Positions 43,121 through 52,126 of a stretch of 64,000 nt of DNA are shown piece by piece. Under the pieces are notes generated by a model. It searched no databases. It was not told where the DNA came from and saw nothing but the letters and a program-made list of their open reading frames with translations. Position 1 is the first letter of the stretch; each line of letters opens with the position of its first letter. Source of the stretch: Cyanomargarita calcarea GSE-NOS-MK-12-04C (GTDB lineage: Bacteria; Cyanobacteriota; Cyanobacteriia; Cyanobacteriales; Nostocaceae); NCBI GenBank assembly GCA_019359595.1, contig JAHHGZ010000026.1, forward strand, positions 1 to 64,000, written 5' to 3'. A program made the translations under genes and the position numbers.

Positions 43121-43663
43121 TTTTTAGATTGTCATCATGAACTAGTAAAGGCAAAAGCAGCACTGGAAGAATCGGGATATACACTAGAACAAATTGAACA
43201 GAAAAGTGGCGAGCTAAATCTGCAAAAATACATTCTCGAAACAGCTTCAGAATGGGGTCAATGTCGCAATGAAACAGGCAAAACAATAGCTGTTTACGGT
43301 CCCAAACCAAAAAAACCTGAAACCCCATATGATAATGCCTTGTATTTTCTAGGTTCTGGTCAAGCAACAACAACAGGATGGAATTGTGAGGGGATTTATA
43401 TACCCAACGATACTAAAATTGCTGGTTTAAACAGCGACCAAAATCAACAACTAGAAGGTGCCACAGCTATCAAAATATTGAAAGGAACGCAATTGATAGT
43501 TAAGAGCAATCCCCAAACAGGTGCATTGGAATTAAACATCACTCCCAATAAAGTTTTCAAAACAGGTGATATTAACTGGTATATCCCCAATGTATCAGAA
43601 ACAAATATCGCTGCAAGAGTTCCTGATGTTCCTACAGGTACTGAAGAAGAAGAAGCCGATTAG
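43121..43663 (+). pseudogene. N-terminally truncated hypothetical protein
   Basis: A frame of 180 codons is open from 43121 to 43663 but has no ATG, GTG or TTG before a TTG at 43340. Coding character is clear before that point (ELVKAKAALEESGYTLEQIE, then ETASEWGQCRNETG). So the start has probably been lost. The downstream part contains GWNCEGIYIPNDTKIAGL and ends in an acidic tail. I recognise no family. A strong hairpin follows the stop. Confidence 0.55.
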
Positions 43664-43680
43664 AAGATAGAATAAAAAAT

Positions 43681-43710
43681 TCTAGAGACGTTTCATAAAA
43701 CGTCTCTAGA
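43681..43710 (+). terminator. Perfect 13-bp hairpin after the truncated gene
   Basis: TCTAGAGACGTTT-CATA-AAACGTCTCTAGA. It is stable, with no T-run, and lies between the truncated gene and the TauE-type gene. A related inverted repeat with core GACGTTATATATAACG is at 53930-53953, so it may be a dispersed palindrome acting as transcript end. Confidence 0.6.
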
Positions 43711-43739
43711 GATAGAATATTTCTAAAAGGATATAAAAT

Positions 43740-44573
43740 GTGAATATTCTGGAATTTTCATTATTAGTTTGGGTTGGTTCATTCACCGCAGGTTTGTTAG
43801 GTGCATTAACTGGCTTAGGAGGTGGAGTTGTAATTGTCCCCTTATTAACTTCAGTATTTGGTGTTGATATCCGCTATGCAGTTGGTGCTTCTCTAGTATC
43901 TGTAATAGCAACTTCCTTGGGTGCAGCTTCTACATATATAAAGGAAGGCTACACCAACTTACGATTGGGAATGTTTTTAGAAGTAGCGACAACAACAGGA
44001 GCCATACTTGGAGCTATAATTGCTACAAGAGTTTCAGTTAAATCACTAACAATAGTGCTAGCAGTTGTCCTACTCTATTCTGCCTACCTCTCACAACAAC
44101 CCAAACGTGAAGAACCAGAGAATGAATCACAAGATGCCTTAGCAAGTTATTTAGAGCTAAATGGTGCTTACCCAACGGCAGATGGATTGATTCCCTATCA
44201 AGTTCACGCTGTTCCAGGTGGGTTTGCTGTCATGTTTGTATCTGGAATAATCTCTGGGTTACTTGGTATAGGTTCGGGTGCATTCAAGGTTTTGGCAATG
44301 GATAACGTAATGCGTATTCCGTTCAAAGTCTCTACAACCACAAGTAATTTCATGATTGGTGTGACAGCAGCAGCATCAGCCGGGGTTTATTTAGCACGGG
44401 GTTATATTGACCCAGGACTGTCAATGCCTGTAATGTTGGGAGTACTACCTGGTGCTTTCTTGGGGGCAAAGATTTTAGTAGGAGCAAAGACACAAGTTTT
44501 AAGAATTATCTTCAGTTTTGTATTAGTAGCAATGGCGCTGAAGATGGTGTACAACAGTTTGACTGGAGTGTAA
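43740..44573 (+). CDS. TauE/SafE-family sulfite or organosulfur exporter
   Basis: A 277-residue membrane protein with two halves of about four helices each. Repeated G-x-G-G-G/G-x-G-S-G signatures, ALTGLGGGVVIVPLL (about 23-37) and LLGIGSGAFKVLAM (about 177-190), are typical of the family. A GTG at 43740 is the start. It overlaps nothing but is 3 bp before the DUF1634 gene, a frequent partner. With cysT/cysW 5 kb away it suits sulfur anion transport, but substrate is inferred from family. Confidence 0.9.
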   Translation: MNILEFSLLVWVGSFTAGLLGALTGLGGGVVIVPLLTSVFGVDIRYAVGASLVSVIATSLGAASTYIKEGYTNLRLGMFLEVATTTGAILGAIIATRVSVKSLTIVLAVVLLYSAYLSQQPKREEPENESQDALASYLELNGAYPTADGLIPYQVHAVPGGFAVMFVSGIISGLLGIGSGAFKVLAMDNVMRIPFKVSTTTSNFMIGVTAAASAGVYLARGYIDPGLSMPVMLGVLPGAFLGAKILVGAKTQVLRIIFSFVLVAMALKMVYNSLTGV

Positions 44574-44576
44574 TAA

Positions 44577-45095
44577 ATGGCTAATTTTGATTTATTTTTG
44601 CTTCCGTTTTCCTTGATATCACCTAAGAGTGAAGTTAATGTACAATCCTTACAGCTAGAAGAACCAGATAGCGAGATTAAAGCATTAAAACAGCTTGCTA
44701 AAAATGCTAATAATAATACTAAAACCGAAAGCGAGCAGCAACTAGAAAATTTGCTCAGTAACTTGTTAAAATTTGGAGTTTTGATTGCCAGTGCTGTAGT
44801 CCTATTTGGCGGCATAATTTACTTAGTCCACTATGGTAATCAACCCGCAAGATATCAATTTTTTAAAGGAGAGCCATCTCAGTTCCTTTCTCTAGAGGGT
44901 GTTACGAAAGCGGTTTTAGCCGGCAGTGACAGAGCAATTATTCAATTAGGATTATTACTACTCATTGCTATTCCAATTATACGTGTAGTAATTTCACTAC
45001 TCGCTTTCTTAAGAATGCGTAACTGGAGCTTTGTCATTATCACCTTGTTAGTTCTAACTAGCTTGATTTATAGCCTTATAGGTGGCTACTGCTAA
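44577..45095 (+). CDS. DUF1634 membrane protein, TauE partner
   Basis: This 172-residue protein has a polar N-terminal 60 residues and three hydrophobic segments (about 64-82, 122-142, 148-168), the DUF1634 layout. Its ATG is 3 bp after the TauE-type stop codon, so the two are translated together. DUF1634 proteins are commonly paired with TauE/SafE permeases and probably assist or regulate them. Confidence 0.87.
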   Translation: MANFDLFLLPFSLISPKSEVNVQSLQLEEPDSEIKALKQLAKNANNNTKTESEQQLENLLSNLLKFGVLIASAVVLFGGIIYLVHYGNQPARYQFFKGEPSQFLSLEGVTKAVLAGSDRAIIQLGLLLLIAIPIIRVVISLLAFLRMRNWSFVIITLLVLTSLIYSLIGGYC

Positions 45096-45183
45096 GGAGA
45101 GAATTTGGATAAAATTTTTAGTTGTATTGAGCTATGGATAAGGTAAATTTATTTAAATCTTATCCCTATTAATCATTATTTAC

Positions 45184-45456
45184 TTAAGACATAACTTCAT
45201 AATGAAAAATCATGCCTATAAATTGCGAAATATACTTTGTCAAGTAACTTCTCACTAAATCTGGTGTTTCTGCTGGAAATAGCATGAACGTAGCCGCCAA
45301 TGTGAGGCTAAAAATGGCAATAATTAAAGCCAGCAGCCTGCCAAAAAAACCTGGATTAATTTCACCAAAAAATAGCTTTGCTTGCCCAATAATAGCAATC
45401 ATTAAGCAAACTATTCCGAAAATTAATAATAAATTTGTAATTGATAAGCTCATCAT
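45184..45456 (-). CDS. Small two-helix membrane protein
   Basis: A 90-residue protein with hydrophobic segments at about 6-27 and 38-60 and a C-terminal amphipathic stretch (DLVRSYLTKYISQFIGMIFHYE). I recognise no family. It stands alone, convergent with the DUF1634 gene. Start at 45456 or the second Met. Confidence 0.55.
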   Translation of the reverse strand: MMSLSITNLLLIFGIVCLMIAIIGQAKLFFGEINPGFFGRLLALIIAIFSLTLAATFMLFPAETPDLVRSYLTKYISQFIGMIFHYEVMS

Positions 45457-45603
45457 TTTTTATTTTTCAACTCTATTAATTATTATGATACAAATTTTGG
45501 TTTATATTTTCTAAACTATGTAAAGAAGCTTAAAATAACTTTTCCACGAAAAATTATCAGTATTTTAGGTAAAGACATAATTTTGATGAAAGGATAATGA
45601 ACA

Positions 45604-46341
45604 ATGTTTAAATGGAATTTATCAAAATCTAATTTTTTGCAGACTATCCAATCATTTATCAAAATTTTCCGTTCTTTTTTGATTTCTAATTGGGGATCGC
45701 TCTTACTGCTTTTGATGGGAGTATATTTACCCCTACAGGTTTTTGAAATCATGGCTGCAAAAGTGTCGCAAAGTGAAAGCGCTTTTCCGTGGGATGTACC
45801 TATTTTGCTAGCGATTCATCAAACAGCGCAACCGCAACTTTATACTTTAGCCGTCATCCTAGCCAAAATCGGTTCGCCTAAAACTCTAATACCGCTTTTG
45901 TTGGTAATCGCTTTAGGATTAATCCTGAAAAAAAGATGGCGACTTTCTGTTTATTTGCTCACCACTGCGATAGGTAGCGCTACGATCAACTTTGCACTCA
46001 AACAATTTATGCATCGTGTGCGTCCTCACCTTTGGGAGTCAACATATCACAAGCTTAGTTTTTCGTTTCCTAGCGGTCACGCGATGGCTAGTATGACGTT
46101 CGTTGCAATTTTGATTGTATTAAGTTGGGAGACACGTTGGCGTTTACCAGTTTTGATTTTTGGTAGCTTCTTCGTACCCATAATTGCCTGGACGCGGCTA
46201 TATTTAGGAGTTCATTTTCCCAGCGATATCTTAGCTGGATGGTTGCTTTCGTTAGCTTGGACAGTGGGTGTTTATATGATAATTAGACCACATTCTAGTA
46301 CAGTCAATTTAGTTAATGAAGAAAATAATATTACTAACTAG
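45604..46341 (+). CDS. PAP2-family phosphatase
   Basis: A 245-residue membrane phosphatase with the three PAP2 signature blocks: K-x6-RP (KQFMHRVRP near 137-145), PSGH (about 159-162) and SR-x5-H-x3-D (TRLYLGVHFPSD, about 197-208). The catalytic His residues are at 162 and about 204. It has five to six helices. It dephosphorylates lipid phosphates such as phosphatidate or undecaprenyl pyrophosphate on the outer face of the membrane. ATG 45604 is preceded by AAAGGAT, and the gene is monocistronic. Confidence 0.92.
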   Translation: MFKWNLSKSNFLQTIQSFIKIFRSFLISNWGSLLLLLMGVYLPLQVFEIMAAKVSQSESAFPWDVPILLAIHQTAQPQLYTLAVILAKIGSPKTLIPLLLVIALGLILKKRWRLSVYLLTTAIGSATINFALKQFMHRVRPHLWESTYHKLSFSFPSGHAMASMTFVAILIVLSWETRWRLPVLIFGSFFVPIIAWTRLYLGVHFPSDILAGWLLSLAWTVGVYMIIRPHSSTVNLVNEENNITN

Positions 46342-46449
46342 GTTGACTTAGTAAAATGCACCCGGCAAAAGATAGATCAAAATAATTAGAGTCCGTCTGC
46401 GACTAATAATGTGGAGCTTCTAAATTTTCAATTTTAAAATTTACTGACA

Positions 46450-46665
46450 TCAAATTTCAGTTTTCCATTCGTCACAATCTTTGGTAACTGTAGGTATAAT
46501 TAAATGCAGTCCTTCTCCTAATATTTGGTCTTGCACCTCACCAAACTTCATTAATACGCCTCTTTGTCCAGCCTCGACTACCACAAAAGGGAAAAAAATG
46601 ATAGTTATTAGAGCAATACTCAAACCAAGTTTTATAAAATAGTTACGCTTTTTCTTATCTATCAT
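46450..46665 (-). pseudogene. N-terminal stub of a prohibitin/SPFH protein
   Basis: The 71 residues hold an N-terminal membrane helix (about 12-30), then VVVEAGQRGVLMKFGEVQ and EGLHLIIPTV, the opening of SPFH/prohibitin domains. The rest (about 200 residues) is missing; after IPTV the sequence is unrelated (TKDCDEWKTEI). Could be translated as a membrane peptide but is not a functional prohibitin. Confidence 0.8.
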
Positions 46666-46802
46666 GACTTAGCTAAAAATAGCTTTCCAATTATTTTTTT
46701 AACTATACTTCTCAAAAGACAAGAAACTAAAGGAGGTTTTAATTTCCCTTAGTTTCATTTTCGCAGTATTATGCACCTTCTAGAGAAATACTTGAAATGT
46801 TT

Positions 46803-46935
46803 TTAGCGTCTGCCAGTTTGGATCTGGTCAAAGATTGCACCATCGGCGAAGAATTTCTTCTGTGCCGCATCCCAACCACCGAAATCCTTGATTGTGTACA
46901 GTTTAGTAATTTTGGGGAATTTATTTGCTACGATG
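46803..46935 (-). pseudogene. C-terminal stub of a second Sbp-type sulfate-binding protein
   Basis: The frame reads ANKFPKITKLYTIKDFGGWD then AQKKFFADGAIFDQIQTGRR, the C-terminus of Sbp. It is closely similar to the stub at 39838-39993, but not a copy, so two sbp genes once existed. Its truncation point abuts the start of the Csp gene fragment on the other strand. Confidence 0.82.
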
Positions 46936-47109
46936 GTTACAGAATCAATGCTCGTTCTTATGGAAGCTTGTAAAGAAGTCTGCATAGAATCCCAAACAAC
47001 TTGCATGGAAACTTTGAATTATTGCAAGTCCAAAGGCAATACAGATATGACCCTAATGTGTATGATGCGCGACTGTGCCGAGATGTGCCACAGAACTGCG
47101 ATCGCTTAG
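46933..47109 (+). pseudogene. Truncated four-helix-bundle copper-binding protein (Csp/DUF326)
   Basis: From ATG 46933 the 58 residues are cysteine-rich with C-x3-C spacing (EACKEVC, QTTCMETLNYC, CMMRDCAEMC), as in copper-storage Csp proteins that use Cys-lined four-helix bundles. Intact homologues are about 110-120 residues with more Cys. Here the frame ends right after AEMC in a GCGATCGC site. The ATG lies at the truncation point of the antisense sbp stub, so its upstream promoter is probably lost too. Confidence 0.7.
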
Positions 47110-47197
47110 GTGGGCTGAATGCATGGAGATTCCATCCGAAAATATTTTAATCGGCAGCAAGTAAAATTGATATAACCGAATTTGGCTTTAAACAATC

Positions 47198-47752
47198 ATG
47201 ACTACGGTAGCCAAACCTATCACATTAGACGAATTCCTCCAATTGCCCGAAACCGAACCTGCGTCTGAGTACATTGACGGACAAATTAACCAAAAACCGA
47301 TGCCGCAAGGAGAGCACAGCCTACTACAAGTTGAACTTTGTGGATCTATTAACCGTGTCGCCAAACCTCAAAAAATTGCCCTAGCATTACCCGAACTGCG
47401 CTGTACATTTGGCGGTGCGACTATAGTTCCCGATGTTACTGTATTTCGTTGGGAGCGCATACCCCGCACAGAATCAGGGAGAATCAAAAACCGCTTTGAA
47501 AGTCATCCCGACTGGGCAATAGAAATTCTCTCACCGGATCAAAGCCAAACCAAAGTCCTTCGTAACTTATTGCACTGCTGTAAAAATGGCACAGAGCTAG
47601 GGTGGTTAATTCTTCCAGATGAAGCTGGCATTTTTGCTGTACATCCCAACCAACGCATTGAACTGCTAGAAGCGACAGACACACTTCCCATCCTCAGTAG
47701 TATTGACTTATCTCTAACCGTCGAGCAAGTCTTTAGCTGGCTGAATATATGA
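47198..47752 (+). CDS. Uma2-family protein (DUF820), PD-(D/E)XK fold
   Basis: A 184-residue protein with the Uma2 nuclease fold: ITLDEFLQLPETEPASEYIDGQ at 8-29 (conserved Glu), PDVTVFRWERIP at about 73-84 with D74, and DWAIEILSPDQSQTKVLRNL at about 105-124 with E109. K119 completes the D...E-x-K pattern. Uma2 proteins are very abundant in cyanobacteria and proposed to be nucleases, role unknown. The catalytic residues seem present, unlike the broken Uma2 copy at 59821. Confidence 0.88.
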   Translation: MTTVAKPITLDEFLQLPETEPASEYIDGQINQKPMPQGEHSLLQVELCGSINRVAKPQKIALALPELRCTFGGATIVPDVTVFRWERIPRTESGRIKNRFESHPDWAIEILSPDQSQTKVLRNLLHCCKNGTELGWLILPDEAGIFAVHPNQRIELLEATDTLPILSSIDLSLTVEQVFSWLNI

Positions 47753-47788
47753 ACATTTTACCAACAATACCGCGAACAGCGTAGGAGA

Positions 47789-48366
47789 CTAGTAATTTTT
47801 CTCAACTCGAAATGTAGCTTTAAACGCACTACTATTAAATCCTAAAATCAGTAAATACAAGCAGCTGATAACTAGAGTGAGTACAGTTAAACCAGAATTT
47901 TCAAGGGTGTGACTATCCGTTAAAATCATAATTCCCAGTCCAATCAAGACAAAGGGAACCAAATAATTACCATAGCAGGTTAAGGTGTCGGCAACTACAG
48001 GCACAGATATTAATCGATAAGCACTGTAACACAACACGCCTACCATTGAGAAGAATACACCAAGAATTACTAGCAGACTCTCACTCGAACAATTGGCAAA
48101 CAAGGGTATATAAATTCCTAGATTGTCTCCACCGTTAGCGAATGTTACAGATGCTACACCATAGGTTTGGGGAGATAGAAAACTAATCCAAGTCGAGTTG
48201 CTATTTTGGTTTATTTGTTGAATATCTTCCCCATCATTTTCTCGATTTAGCAATTGATTGATTCCAATAGCGATGGGTGCAATTCCCAGCATTCCAATCC
48301 AATCTTGAGGAAGCATCAAACCAGTAAAGAAACCAAAGAGACTAAGGGATACTAGCGTGAATACCT
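47789..48366 (-). pseudogene. CadD-type cadmium-resistance transporter, N-terminally truncated
   Basis: From LFGFFTGLMLPQDWIGMLGIAPIAIGINQLL through ASVTFANGGDNLGIYIPLF the frame matches CadD-family transporters (Cad, about 220 residues), which begin with a helix containing TNLDD. That N-terminal segment is absent. An ATG at 48316 allows a 176-residue product with four or five helices, so some expression is possible. The 5' breakpoint abuts an SDR fragment in the opposite orientation at about 48366. Confidence 0.75.
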
Positions 48367-48368
48367 TG

Positions 48369-48461
48369 CGCAGCTATTACCGATTTTTAGTTTCTGACCT
48401 TGTTTCTTTGATTATTGGTGCAGAGATGATCGTTGATGGCGGACAATCCCCTGGTGTTTAA
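48369..48461 (+). pseudogene. C-terminal stub of a short-chain dehydrogenase (SDR)
   Basis: The frame reads FLVSDLVSLIIGAEMIVDGG then QSPGV and a stop, the standard end of SDR enzymes (SD-A-x-I-T-G-x-x-x-V-D-G-G). The rest of the gene is missing upstream, where the cadD-type fragment begins. It precedes the HpxZ-like gene by 51 bp. Confidence 0.8.
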
Positions 48462-48512
48462 GCTGCGACAAAAAAGTGGTACGATTGCTCATGCCGCTAA
48501 AAACTGACAAGA

Positions 48513-48899
48513 ATGAGTACAGTAAATGACCCTGCTGTTGTGGCTGAAGTGACCCAATTGTATCTCAAGTACGAAGAAGCCTTGTGTAAGAACAATCTGG
48601 AGGTGATGGATTCCTTGTTTTGGGATGCATCAGAGGTGGTGCGCTTCGGTATAACGGAAAACCTATACGGTAGCGAGGAAATTCGTAACTTTCGCACCTC
48701 CCGACCGAACCCAAAAATAGAGCGACAAATCTCAAATCTCAAGGTTGTTACTTTCAAGAAGGATGCGGCAACAGTGACTTTAGAGTTTCGCCGTATCATC
48801 AATGATGTAGAGCGTTTCGGGCGACAAAGCCAGACTTGGTACAGGTTTCCTGAAGGATGGAAAGTTGTTTCGGCCCATGTCTCGTTTTTGCCGATATAA
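48513..48899 (+). CDS. hpxZ: HpxZ/AtzH-like NTF2-fold protein
   Basis: A 128-residue cone-shaped NTF2-like protein. It has NDPAVVAEVTQLYLKYEEAL at 5-24, DSLFWDASEVVRFGITEN at about 33-50, and SQTWYRFPEGWKVVSAHVSFLP at the end. This pattern is that of HpxZ (oxalurate catabolism) and AtzH, which act next to amidohydrolases/amidases in ureide and triazine metabolism. No such amidohydrolase remains here, but an SDR stub lies upstream. Role inferred from the family. Confidence 0.82.
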   Translation: MSTVNDPAVVAEVTQLYLKYEEALCKNNLEVMDSLFWDASEVVRFGITENLYGSEEIRNFRTSRPNPKIERQISNLKVVTFKKDAATVTLEFRRIINDVERFGRQSQTWYRFPEGWKVVSAHVSFLPI

Positions 48900-49100
48900 A
48901 TTTCACTCTTTTGCTATTGTTGCGGAATAGCCAATGCTGCTCTGAAGGTAACATTTATTATTTGAGAAAAGAAAAACAGGTATGCTTATAATTACAAAAA
49001 TCTAGTAAATTTTTGAGTATATTTTACTGTTGACAGTATTTTTACCAGAGAACTGCATTGGTAACTGTGTGATTATAAAGGTAGTTCAGAGGTAAATTAT

Positions 49101-49274
49101 ATGAACATTGAAACAGCCACCAAGTATTACATTGCCAATAAACCAGTACGGCATAAAACCTTGGGAGTGCTGGTCATCGTAAATTTATATCCATCTAGAC
49201 TTGACAGCGTGCGAGTAAAGCTTCCCAACGGGGTAGAGATGGATTGCCAGATGGAGTTTCTTGAACCCATTTAG
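49101..49274 (+). CDS. Small hypothetical protein
   Basis: An open frame of 57 codons (MNIETATKYYIANKPVRHKT ...). It is predicted to be beta-rich (LGVLVIVNLYPSRLDSVRVKLPNGVEMDCQMEFLEP), with a balanced amino-acid use that looks coding. GAGGT lies 7 bases upstream of the ATG. I recognise no family; the composition suggests an SH3-like small barrel. It stands alone in a 600-bp gap. Confidence 0.5.
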   Translation: MNIETATKYYIANKPVRHKTLGVLVIVNLYPSRLDSVRVKLPNGVEMDCQMEFLEPI

Positions 49275-49497
49275 CAGTATTGCTGTGCTTATCCAAATCT
49301 GATGTCTGGTTAACTACTTATTATATAAGCCCACCCTGCACAAGAAAGGGAGCTACACCCCGTTAAGCGTAGACACCCCTTTTATCGAACTTGGCACCAG
49401 AAGGAGTAAGGGCTAATTATCATAACTATTCAAACGGACTTCAGATCGTACGATAGCCCAAGGGTGCAAGTAGTCAGTTCACCAAAAAAGTTTATTG

Positions 49498-50007
49498 TTA
49501 CTCTGGCTCAACCTGTGAGTAACGTAGATGCAACCTTAATAGACGTAGCCAACGCAACCAAACTTTAGCAGGTTGGTCAAAAAATGTGAAAATGTCGCCA
49601 TAGCCCGCATTAGTTTTTTGATGATGGAGCCAGTGTTGCTCAGGAGTTGTGATGAATAAAATCTGACACAAAAAAGTTACAAACTTCGGGGTTTGCCAAT
49701 TCATGACATTGGTATGTCTCCACCACACGTGAAACTGACCAAAAAGTAGTCCTGAAAAAACACCAACGGGGGAAAAAGACCACAACAGTACTGCCACCAG
49801 CAGATACGGTGCAGCACCCAATAAACCATCTAAAAGAACCTGGTGATTGAGCATTAAAATAGCGTAGTGACGGAATTCCTTCTTTGAGGAATGGTGCGTT
49901 TTCAAGTGGAGACTACCAAAAATATGCTCGGGTACGTGGTATATAAAAGTAGAAAGGAAGTCGCCAATAAACAGTAATAACCAAGCCACAGCTATAATCT
50001 TAAGCAT
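49498..50007 (-). CDS. Fatty-acid-hydroxylase-superfamily membrane protein (short)
   Basis: A 169-residue membrane protein with four helices (about 4-24, 44-62, 64-84, 108-125) and His clusters: H24..EH28, HLKTHH at 34-39, H93-x3-H97 in FHVWWRH, and EQHWLHH near 124-130. This is the di-iron hydroxylase pattern (CarF/ sterol-desaturase superfamily) at reduced length. It is shorter than the 252-residue relative at 7928-8686. Substrate unknown. No partner gene. The gene upstream gap is long. Confidence 0.8.
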   Translation of the reverse strand: MLKIIAVAWLLLFIGDFLSTFIYHVPEHIFGSLHLKTHHSSKKEFRHYAILMLNHQVLLDGLLGAAPYLLVAVLLWSFSPVGVFSGLLFGQFHVWWRHTNVMNWQTPKFVTFLCQILFITTPEQHWLHHQKTNAGYGDIFTFFDQPAKVWLRWLRLLRLHLRYSQVEPE

Positions 50008-50358
50008 TTACAGTCCTCACGTAAACCAAGAAAAATTCACGGTATGCACTCTTTCGCTTACTGTTCTTCAGAATCTTTTCCCCGAAGAGTAAGGTAGGGT
50101 AGCGGCTTGTTATCAGACATCACCCTCAATGCATATATCTGTATTTCGATAGATATAGCGTAGTTTACACTTGTGACTTAACAATTTTCTGACTTAGGCA
50201 ATACACTAATAGCAAAGGTTAAGTTAAAACTTGGACAAATTTAGGTTAAGATTTTTTATTGAGCATTGAAATTGATGCTGGCACTAAGTGGCGCACTCAA
50301 TAATAATACATTAGACAATGCTGTATTTATTAGTACATCTAATCAGCTAGTGGATCTT
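50008..50358. other. Gene-free stretch
   Basis: AT-rich DNA between the hydroxylase-like gene and a flavoprotein stub. It probably holds the hydroxylase promoter. I see no repeat or hairpin worth naming. Confidence 0.4.
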
Positions 50359-50617
50359 GGCTAAAATAACTACCCAGCTTTTAACCTCTGGTATTACTCG
50401 TCCAATATCACCAGAAGCAATTTCTGTGACTGCTTGGACACCAATATCCCACTGAAAGCCTTTGCGTTTAAATTCTTGGGTGAAACCACCGACAAATGAA
50501 ATGCTGTTCCAAAATCAGCACTTTTTTGTGGTTTAACTTGGAGAGAATGGTCGCAGTTGTTAATCCGCCGATCCCAGAACCGATAATTATGGCATCGTAT
50601 TGATTTGAGTCAGACAT
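50359..50617 (-). pseudogene. N-terminal stub of a FAD-dependent oxidoreductase (phytoene-desaturase-like)
   Basis: From ATG 50617 the frame reads YDAIIIGSGIGGLTTATILS then KVLILEQHF, the FAD Rossmann start of carotenoid desaturase/isomerase-like proteins. It breaks by a frameshift and continues as GGFTQEFKRKGFQWDIGVQ, the conserved second block. The remaining about 400 residues are absent. Non-functional. Confidence 0.82.
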
Positions 50618-50937
50618 TTTCACGTTCCTAAAATCAGTACCTTTCTGCTAAAGACAAATAAGTTGAACTCAAACGCGATCGCAGACCCCTTGGAAAGTGT
50701 CTACTTTGCTTTCTTCGTACTGCTAACTACTTTGTTTGAGTTCAACTAAAAGCTACAACAACCAAACGCAAAGACTAGTACAGGTCTTTTGGAAATAAAG
50801 CTACTATCTAAAATGGCTGAAAAGCCTACAAAATCATCTTTTTTTATGAGTGCCTTCTTACAAAGTTAGGCGGGACGGAAACCGACTAAGCAACACTTTG
50901 CGCTTTTTACTTTTTAATGAGTGCCTTGTTGTACTAG
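50618..50937. other. Gene-free stretch
   Basis: Contains two GAGTGCCTT(C/G)TT..-type direct repeats (about 50849-50860 and 50918-50928) and one HIP1 site. No gene or regulatory palindrome is convincing. Confidence 0.4.
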
Positions 50938-51627
50938 TTAATTTCTACACTTTTCCCATCTCAAGTAAAGAATCGTCTTCAGCTTGTTGCTAAGGGAGTC
51001 AACTGTCAGCGCATTATAGCCCGTGGGGTTGCCAGTCAGACGAATTCGCGTATTCACCGTCATTGGAACGGCTGCGCTACATTGCGTCCGGGCTGTGGAA
51101 ATCTCATCATGGACGATTGTATAATCCTGCACCATTTTCGGTGTGAAGTCGAAAACACGCAGTTCATCAAAACCACCGGCTCCTGGAATGTAGTAACGTG
51201 CCCGTAGTTGTCCCCGAGCATTTCCAGACGTGTCAGCAAAACCCCGGTGTTCAACTCTGTGCCAAGTAACCGACCAACCTGCCGGGACGTTCATTTTAAT
51301 GGAAACCGCACAGTTTGCTTGGGGCGGATAATTCGTTTGCCCCATTTTCGATGGCTGTAGGTTGACTTGGAACTTATCAAAGAGCAGTTCTAAAATACGT
51401 CTATCCTGCGACAACAGATAACCAACCGACTTAGATGGACAACCGCTTCCACCGTAAGTGAAGTCTTGGATAGATACTTGCTCTAATGACTCTGCTGGTA
51501 ATTGCTTCGTTTGGCTTTGGCTAAAGCTTAACGTTCCAGCATTCGCAGGTCGAGCCAAACCGAAGAATACTACTAGTATAGTCAGTGATGCTGCACCTAT
51601 TAAGTAAGGTCTTTTTGTATTTTTCAT
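50938..51627 (-). CDS. Secreted DUF4360 protein
   Basis: A 229-residue protein with a Sec signal peptide: KR then a hydrophobic core at about 9-24 and ARPANA cleavage near 31. The mature part contains the GGSGCPSKSV motif (about 60-69), later NC (about 103-104) and QC (about 183), CRN at the end, so four cysteines suit two disulfides. The layout is DUF4360, secreted proteins also known in fungi and actinobacteria, function unknown. AGGAGG lies 10 bp upstream of the ATG at 51627. It seems monocistronic. Confidence 0.8.
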   Translation of the reverse strand: MKNTKRPYLIGAASLTILVVFFGLARPANAGTLSFSQSQTKQLPAESLEQVSIQDFTYGGSGCPSKSVGYLLSQDRRILELLFDKFQVNLQPSKMGQTNYPPQANCAVSIKMNVPAGWSVTWHRVEHRGFADTSGNARGQLRARYYIPGAGGFDELRVFDFTPKMVQDYTIVHDEISTARTQCSAAVPMTVNTRIRLTGNPTGYNALTVDSLSNKLKTILYLRWEKCRN

Positions 51628-51859
51628 AACCCCTACCTCCTTATTTTTCCTAAGAAGGAGGCATTTGTTTTATATTTATGCCTATCTTAATTCTGGCTTA
51701 TTTGATGTATATGTATATGATATAGCAGCTAAAATTTACATATTGTGATATGTAAAATTTTCGCTTTGGGTTGTTGCTAACTGACAAGTCAGCCATGAGC
51801 GCTATTGCATGATTGGGTATGGAAATAAGATGTATTTTAGTTTACTATTTTGATTTCAA

Positions 51860-52126
51860 TCAAATGTACTCGGACTCGGAATCGTTAACTATCGTGAGTT
51901 TTTGAGGTTGGCAACGCTTTATATTGACAGCAATTTCTTCAGGTGATTCCTGCTCTAAGTCCTCAATATATCCCGATTGAGCAAGTAGAGCTGTATTAGC
52001 ATTTGGGAACGGTCCAAAGTAGTAAATACAACTAGGTGATTTCGTAATAATTTCTACCCACCAGGCTCTACCCATCTTCTCTAAAACATCTGTCCAAATC
52101 TCTGCCGAATTTTCTAGCAAATTCAT
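51860..52126 (-). CDS. DUF1816 protein, putative regulon member
   Basis: An 88-residue soluble protein of the DUF1816 family: WWVEIITKSPSCIYYFGPFPNA at about 22-43, then SGYIEDLEQESPEEIAVNIKRCQPQKLTI (about 51-79). Many cyanobacterial genomes hold several paralogues, some linked to stress or phycobilisome-adjacent loci; function unknown. A direct-repeat promoter (52430-52463) about 300 bp upstream points to it. The long leader contains no other gene on this strand. Confidence 0.82.
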   Translation of the reverse strand: MNLLENSAEIWTDVLEKMGRAWWVEIITKSPSCIYYFGPFPNANTALLAQSGYIEDLEQESPEEIAVNIKRCQPQKLTIVNDSESEYI

